Positions 60,951 through 64,000 of a DNA stretch of 64,000 bases are shown here, piece by piece. The stretch comes from Streptomyces sp. Ncost-T10-10d (GTDB lineage Bacteria > Actinomycetota > Actinomycetes > Streptomycetales > Streptomycetaceae): assembly GCF_900091955.1 (NCBI RefSeq), contig NZ_FMDF01000107.1, positions 1-64,000 on the forward strand. The letters run 5' to 3'. Position 1 is the stretch's first letter, and every line of letters begins with the position of its first letter. The notes under the pieces were generated by a model that did no database searches, was not told the origin of the DNA, and saw only the letters and a program-made list of their open reading frames with translations. The translations under genes were made by a program, and so were the position numbers.

Positions 60951-62165
60951 GTGAACGACCACCGCAAGCTCGGCCGTGAACTGGACCTGTTCGACACCGA
61001 CCCGCTGATCGGTGCGGGACTGCCGTACTGGCTGCCCGGCGGCGCAGTCGTGCGCCACACCCTGGAGGAGTACATCCGCACCGCCGAACGGCAGGCGGGC
61101 TACCGGCACGTGTGCTCGCCGGTGCTCGGCAAGCGGGAGCTGTACGAGATCTCCGGGCACTGGTCGCACTACAGCGACGACATGTTCCCGCCGATGGACC
61201 TGGGTGGGGAGCAGGTCGTGCTGCGGCCCAGCCTGTGTCCGCACCACGCGGTCATCTACCGCTCCCGCTCGCACAGCTACCGCGAACTGCCGCTGCGCAT
61301 GGCCGAGCTGGGCGGCATGTACCGCTCCGAACTCTCCGGAGTACTCGGCGGACTGACCCGCGTGCGGGCCATCCAGCTGAACGACGCGCACATCTTCTGC
61401 ACCCTGGACCAGGTGGCCGAGGAAGCGCAGGCCGCGCTGGAGCTGATCCGACGGGCATACCGGGCGCTGGGCATCAGCCCGGCCCGCTACCGGCTCTCCC
61501 TTCCGGGACCCGGCGGGAAGTACGTCGCCGCCCCCGAGATGTGGCAGCGGTCCACCGACCTGCTGACCGAGGTTCTCGACCGCTCCGGCCTGCCCTACGA
61601 GGCGGCCGAGGGAGAGGCCGCGTTCTACGGGCCGAAGATCGATGTCCAGGTCACCGACAGTGCGGGCAGGGAGTCCACCCTGTCCACCGTCCAGGTCGAC
61701 TTCCACCAGCCGGCCCGGTTCGACCTGCACTACATCGGCCCGGACGGCGCGAAGCACCGGCCGGTGATGATCCACCGCAGCATCATCGGGAGCGTGGAGC
61801 GAGCTGTCGCCCACCTCATCGAGGAACACGGCGGGGCCTTCCCCGCCTGGCTCGCCCCCACCCAGCTGGCGATCCTCCCGGTCTCCGAGGCAGAACTGCC
61901 GAATGCCGAGGCGCTCGCCCGGCGGTGCACCGGTCTCGGGCTGCGGGCCGAGACCGTCGGACCGGAACGCGGCACCCTGGCGGCCCGCATCAGGGAAGCC
62001 CGACTGGTCCCCTACCAAGCCGTCATCGGTGCCAGGGAAGCCGCCGCCGACCGTGTCGCCCTGCGCCTGCGCGACGGACGCCGGCACGATCCACAGTCCG
62101 CCGACGAGGTCCTCGCCCGCATCGTCGCCCTGGTGGACGCGCACAGCACCGGCCTCTGGGACTAG
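60951..62165 (+). CDS. thrS: threonyl-tRNA synthetase, short form lacking TGS and editing domains
   Basis: A 404-residue class II synthetase; the usual bacterial enzyme is about 640-660 residues. It begins directly at the catalytic domain (HRKLGRELDLF) and lacks the N-terminal TGS and Ser-editing domains. Zinc ligands appear kept: Cys in SLCPHHA, His in LNDAHIFC, His in MIHRSIIG; catalytic Arg in MYRSELSG (motif 2). The C-terminal anticodon-binding domain (APTQLAILPVSE onward) is complete. GTG with GAGGAG six bases upstream. Probably a second, inducible ThrRS: stress-induced or resistant to an inhibitor of the main enzyme. Without editing it might mischarge Ser unless the main enzyme corrects it. 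Confidence 0.9.
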   Translation: MNDHRKLGRELDLFDTDPLIGAGLPYWLPGGAVVRHTLEEYIRTAERQAGYRHVCSPVLGKRELYEISGHWSHYSDDMFPPMDLGGEQVVLRPSLCPHHAVIYRSRSHSYRELPLRMAELGGMYRSELSGVLGGLTRVRAIQLNDAHIFCTLDQVAEEAQAALELIRRAYRALGISPARYRLSLPGPGGKYVAAPEMWQRSTDLLTEVLDRSGLPYEAAEGEAAFYGPKIDVQVTDSAGRESTLSTVQVDFHQPARFDLHYIGPDGAKHRPVMIHRSIIGSVERAVAHLIEEHGGAFPAWLAPTQLAILPVSEAELPNAEALARRCTGLGLRAETVGPERGTLAARIREARLVPYQAVIGAREAAADRVALRLRDGRRHDPQSADEVLARIVALVDAHSTGLWD

Positions 62166-62657
62166 CGAGAGGTGCCGGGTCCCGGAGCAGGCCCTCAGGC
62201 GGCCTGCTCCGGGCGCCTGCCGCGTATCCGCAGGAGCGGATCTCGTCGAGCTCCGTGAACAGTGCGGACCGCGAGGTGAGGGTGTTCGGGGTGAATGACC
62301 TCGGGCAGCTCCATCCGCCGGGCACAGTCGGCGGCCTCGGGGGAGGGATCGGTCGAGAGCGACCTGCTCAGCTCCGTCTCGATGGAGCCGGGGTGCATGG
62401 AGTTCACCCGGTGCTCCGCCTCGTGAATTCCCCTCTCTCGTCACTCCTTGTGCACGCACGGAGGCGGTGCGTGCAAAAACTCGTGAGTGTATTACCGCAG
62501 GAGCGCTCGCGCAGGGGGTTGGGCGAATGTGCCGAAGCACTGTTCCGATCTGACTAAGCTCACGCGCAGCGAAGTCGAGTTGATATGAATTCGAGCGCTT
62601 GTTCCCGAGTGTCCTGCAAGCGCGTATACCTCCCGAATCAACCGCCAGAGGTTTTAG
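62166..62657. other. intergenic region with SDR relic and conservon promoter
   Basis: The left half holds the SDR relic described separately. The right half (62430-62657) is noncoding and AT-richer (near 62550-62590: GATATGAATTCGAG), probably the promoter region of the conservon operon. Confidence 0.5.
62195..62425 (-). pseudogene. C-terminal relic of a short-chain dehydrogenase
   Basis: The minus strand reads RVNSMHPGSIETELSRSLST, the segment after the catalytic helix of SDR enzymes (VNxxHPGxxxTxL), then loses similarity, with possible continuation in another frame. The Rossmann half and the catalytic YxxxK are absent. Confidence 0.5.
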
Positions 62658-64000
62658 ATGGTTCGTGTTGAATCACCGCCGATCGAACGAGAAACCCCCG
62701 TCGTTCGCGCCCTGTTGCTGCCCGTGCTCCTGATGGGCGGCGCCACCGCCGCCGCGGTGGCACTGGTTTCCGAGGCCGCGCGGATACCACTCGTCTGCTG
62801 CGGCGCGCTCGCCACCGTCGTGGTCGCCGCACTCACCGTTCGACTCAATCGCCGGGGACGCGATCTGCGGACCCAGCGCGCGGTGTACGAACGGCGCTTC
62901 GCCGACCTGGAGCGGCGCATCGCCACACACGACGACGAGACCGTGCGGATCAGCAAGGAGCTCCTGCCGGCCGCCATCCACCGGCTGCGCGTGGGCAATT
63001 CACCCGAAGAGGTGCTCCGGGACGTCGTCGACGCGGACGAGCTGTACCGCGACCTGCCCGACGCCCAGCGCACCCTCGTCCACACGGTGCTGAACATCGT
63101 CGACAACGAAGAGGCGATGCGTGACTCCGCGCAGCGCGCCTTCGTCAACGTCGCCCGGCGCGTCCAGGCGATCGTCCACCGCCAGGCGAGTGAACTGCGG
63201 GAGATGGAGGAGCACCACGGGCGCAACCCCGACGTCTTCGACGACCTGCTCCGCATCGACCACGGCACCGCGCTGATCGGCCGTCTCGCCGACTCCATCG
63301 CCGTACTCGGCGGCGCCCGCCCCAGTCGCCAATGGCCCAAGCCCGTGCCGCTGTTCAGCGTGCTGCGCGGTGCCATGTCGCGCATCCTCGAGTATCCGCG
63401 CGTCGATCTGCACTCGATCGCCAAGGTCGCCATCATCGGCACGGCGGTCGAACCCCTCATCCACGCCTGCGCCGAACTCCTCGACAACGCCACCCGCTAC
63501 TCGCCGCCGCAGACCCGGGTGCACGTCACCGCCGTCGAGGTGCAGACAGGCATCGCCATCGAGATCGAGGACGGCGGTGTCTCGCTCAGCGAGGAGGCCC
63601 GCGCGCGGGCCGAGAACATGCTCGCCAGGGCCCAGGCCGGCTCCAACATGAACGACCTCGGCGAGTCCCCGCGACTCGGCATGGCAGTCGTCGGACGGCT
63701 CTCGCGGATGTACGACCTCCAGGTCTCGCTGCGGCAGTCCGCGTACGGCGGTGTCCGCGCCGTACTCATCGTGCCCCGCGTCATGATCACCACCGGACCC
63801 GCTCCCGGCATCGCCCACGGCATCGGCGCCACATCGAGGCCCACCAGCGACATCGACCAGGAGGCCATGAAGCACGTCGTGCCGGCACGGCGCAAGCCCC
63901 GCCCCGTGGCCCAGCGCCCGGCCACCGGACCGGTCGCATCCGTCACCCGGCCGGCCATCCCCGCGGCCGCCATGGAGGACGACGTCCCCGTGGTGACCGA
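62658..64000 (+). CDS. conservon-type sensor histidine kinase (CvnA), cut by the window end
   Basis: No stop codon before the window edge; 447 codons are present. ATG at 62658 with AGAGG seven bases upstream. Two membrane helices near the N-terminus (about 16-37 and 42-62), a helical segment, and an HATPase domain with CAELLDNATRYSPP (N box), IEIEDGGVSLS and RLGMAVVGRLSRMYDLQVSL; the tail is Pro/Arg-rich. This is the first gene of Streptomyces conservons (cvnA-cvnB-cvnC-cvnD: kinase-like, roadblock, DUF742, GTPase), which act as membrane GTPase signalling complexes. The other three genes would lie right of the window. Confidence 0.88.
   Translation, partial: MVRVESPPIERETPVVRALLLPVLLMGGATAAAVALVSEAARIPLVCCGALATVVVAALTVRLNRRGRDLRTQRAVYERRFADLERRIATHDDETVRISKELLPAAIHRLRVGNSPEEVLRDVVDADELYRDLPDAQRTLVHTVLNIVDNEEAMRDSAQRAFVNVARRVQAIVHRQASELREMEEHHGRNPDVFDDLLRIDHGTALIGRLADSIAVLGGARPSRQWPKPVPLFSVLRGAMSRILEYPRVDLHSIAKVAIIGTAVEPLIHACAELLDNATRYSPPQTRVHVTAVEVQTGIAIEIEDGGVSLSEEARARAENMLARAQAGSNMNDLGESPRLGMAVVGRLSRMYDLQVSLRQSAYGGVRAVLIVPRVMITTGPAPGIAHGIGATSRPTSDIDQEAMKHVVPARRKPRPVAQRPATGPVASVTRPAIPAAAMEDDVPVVT

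Noticed and set aside
59724..62540. Minus-strand frame of 938 codons over FUSC, MarR and thrS
   Set aside because: Antisense shadow; crosses three real genes and the attenuator.

Overview
The window is high-GC actinobacterial DNA that looks like a Streptomyces chromosome. The support is very strong GC bias at third codon positions, many GTG starts, 1-4 base stop/start overlaps, Tat signals, a SAM methyltransferase family (PF04672) typical of streptomycetes, a truncated CvnA-type conservon kinase at the right edge, and terminators that are mostly long GC hairpins without a T-tract. No ribosomal RNA, CRISPR array, prophage or NRPS/PKS cluster is visible. Relics and one heavily decayed transposase point to a chromosome-arm region.

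Layout. (1) 0.3-12.5 kb: a secreted multidomain sugar-dehydrogenase/ThuA/DUF1080 protein, then a tightly packed plus-strand operon: inositol-phosphate-synthase-like cyclase, UbiA prenyltransferase (EboC-like), TIM-barrel isomerase, EboA, TatD hydrolase (EboB), EboE, EboF-like phosphodiesterase and a Tat-exported TIM-barrel isomerase. This is an ebo-type metabolite-traffic cluster in which the usual AroB-like cyclase EboD is absent and an inositol-phosphate-synthase-like cyclase sits instead. It is the best candidate here for a poorly described system. (2) 12.5-16.2 kb: tRNA-Leu(GAG), asparagine-type permease, an IS110 relic, a secreted sphingomyelinase-like enzyme. (3) 16.5-22.6 kb: ribose-type locus: LacI regulator with two tandem operators, RbsA, a natural RbsC-RbsB fusion, RbsK, RbsD. 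(4) 22.8-30.4 kb: two tandem ATP-grasp enzymes; a minus-strand set with response regulator, histidine kinase, exported membrane-anchored protein and sortase; a mycothiol-dependent isomerase family protein. (5) 30.5-39 kb: STAND/TPR protein with a degenerate P-loop, GT-B-like protein carrying a heptanucleotide repeat, GtrA, two alpha/beta hydrolases, SAM methyltransferase. (6) 39-48 kb: GH31 glycosidase and phospholipase C (divergent), cytochrome P450, a translationally coupled membrane pair with a VWA domain. (7) 48-52.7 kb: xylose locus xylB / xylA / ROK repressor. (8) 52.9-58.3 kb: DUF305-DUF3105 pair and a small exported protein, a broken DUF2510/scramblase-like gene, GNAT, pcaB behind a relic of pcaG, a VOC protein. 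(9) 58.4-64 kb: FUSC transporter with MarR regulator, an editing-domain-less threonyl-tRNA synthetase behind a putative Thr-codon attenuator, an SDR relic, and the start of a conservon kinase that runs off the end.

Sugar handling dominates: ribose and xylose uptake/catabolism, exported glycosidase and sugar dehydrogenase, and a cyclitol-related ebo operon. Several degraded genes (DUF2254, IS110, DUF2510/scramblase, pcaG, SDR) show ongoing loss.
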